This document shows, one piece after another, positions 41,132 through 41,474 of a stretch of DNA of 41,474 nt (its first letter is position 1; each line of letters begins with the position of its first letter). The stretch comes from Candidatus Thorarchaeota archaeon. Its GTDB lineage: Archaea > Asgardarchaeota > Thorarchaeia > Thorarchaeales > Thorarchaeaceae. The notes beneath the pieces are model-generated. The model worked only from the letters and a program-made list of their open reading frames with translations, was not told the origin of the DNA and made no database searches. The DNA is taken from positions 56,449 to 97,922 of the forward strand of contig CP070761.1 of assembly GCA_020348985.1 (NCBI GenBank). The letters are read 5' to 3'. A program made the position numbers and the translations under genes.

Positions 41132-41474
41132 GAGTGCTCATCCTCATGCCCAATTGTAACTCCGTCTTCAATCTCGATTACTGCGCCAGAATCGATAAGG
41201 TCATACAAGACTCGGCTTGTTTTGGAAAGCGTTATCCCTGCTTCCGCGGCTTCCTGAATCACCTTGACTATTGCCACTGGCCTGCCGCGATTCAAGTCTA
41301 CTAGCGCGTCTATGATATTGATGATGCGACGTCTGACCCCCAGGCCTCTCTGTGGTTTCTTGCTCTTGCTCCGGCTTTTTGATTCAAGCGCCAGCTTTCT
41401 TACATATTCCTCTGCTTCCAGAACCGTTGACGCATAGACAATTTCGTTTTCACTTGCCTGCAAAGTCCCGCATA
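41128..41474 (-). CDS. Winged-helix-like protein (5' truncated by window edge)
   Basis: At least 111 residues; the frame is open to the window edge, so the N-terminus is missing (the in-window TTG at 41463 is unlikely to be the start). The last 65 residues (RIINIIDALVDLNRGRPVAI, then KVIQEAAEAGITLSKTSRVL and YDLIDSGAVIEIE) form helix-turn-helix plus wing, a fold common in archaeal replication and regulatory proteins such as the MCM tail. It is preceded by a basic Lys/Arg/Ser stretch. It may be the first gene of the cluster or the tail of a longer protein. Confidence 0.6.
   Translation of the reverse strand, partial: CGTLQASENEIVYASTVLEAEEYVRKLALESKSRSKSKKPQRGLGVRRRIINIIDALVDLNRGRPVAIVKVIQEAAEAGITLSKTSRVLYDLIDSGAVIEIEDGVTIGHEDEHS

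Noticed and set aside
28000..41474. CRISPR-Cas or a known named defence system as an explanation of the cluster
   Set aside because: No repeat-spacer array is visible and no Cas1, Cas2, Cas10 or Argonaute motif is seen; the helicases and nuclease are of XPD, Ski2 and FEN1 type.
28000..41474. Mobile element or integrated conjugative element boundaries
   Set aside because: No integrase, transposase, relaxase or flanking attachment repeat is visible, and base composition looks like the neighbouring genes. The upstream end is outside the window, so this is not settled.

Overview
The window looks like archaeal DNA, most likely from an Asgard archaeon, with Thorarchaeota-like as my best guess (inference). 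It encodes two Rab/Ras-like small GTPases and a roadblock/LC7 protein, which are eukaryotic-signature families. It also encodes RadA with a helix-hairpin-helix domain, archaeal-type PheS and PheT, a geranylgeranyl-reductase-family flavoprotein (archaeal lipids), an XPD-type Fe-S helicase and a PCNA-box FEN1. Visible signals are archaeal: TATA-like boxes close to starts, GGAGG/GGTGA ribosome sites, and many TTG/GTG starts. No rRNA, tRNA, CRISPR array or insertion sequence was seen, and no intergenic gap exceeds 300 bases.

Region 1 (1-8.8 kb): the C-terminal tail of a membrane-anchored surface protein, a TIM-barrel amidohydrolase, a zinc-ribbon/TPR protein, a PAP2-like membrane protein, a roadblock protein, a four-gene ABC-2 exporter cluster (ATPase-permease-ATPase-permease) and radA. 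Region 2 (8.8-16.7 kb): a geranylgeranyl reductase homologue, a small-GTPase/membrane-protein pair, a divergent coiled-coil protein, a CBS-pair protein with a second small GTPase, and the pheS-pheT operon. Region 3 (16.8-26.2 kb): a 2,598-residue secreted, membrane-anchored protein (alpha/alpha-toroid-like region followed by about 13 or more Ig-like repeats), a polytopic membrane protein and a helical-repeat protein. A divergent 584-residue protein with winged-helix-like segments follows.

Region 4 (28.0-41.5 kb) is the striking part. Thirteen minus-strand genes overlap or are separated by a few bases, so they probably form one transcription unit whose promoter lies outside the window. Reading 5' to 3': a winged-helix-like protein (partial), an unknown protein, an XPD/DinG-type Fe-S helicase, a small membrane protein with a VirB4/HerA N-lobe-like tail, a 94-93 residue unknown, a membrane-anchored HerA/VirB4-like protein without a Walker A motif, a Ski2/Hel308-like helicase carrying a SWIM-type zinc motif, a two-TM protein, a RecA/RadB-like ATPase with an intact Walker A, a four-TM protein, a RadA-derived protein with a ruined Walker A, a FEN1 nuclease with all seven acidic residues and a PCNA box, and a TPR-like protein. 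I infer a membrane-tethered DNA-processing machine (DNA transfer, uptake or membrane-linked repair). It combines active helicases and a nuclease with catalytically dead ATPase-fold partners, and I do not recognise it as a described system.
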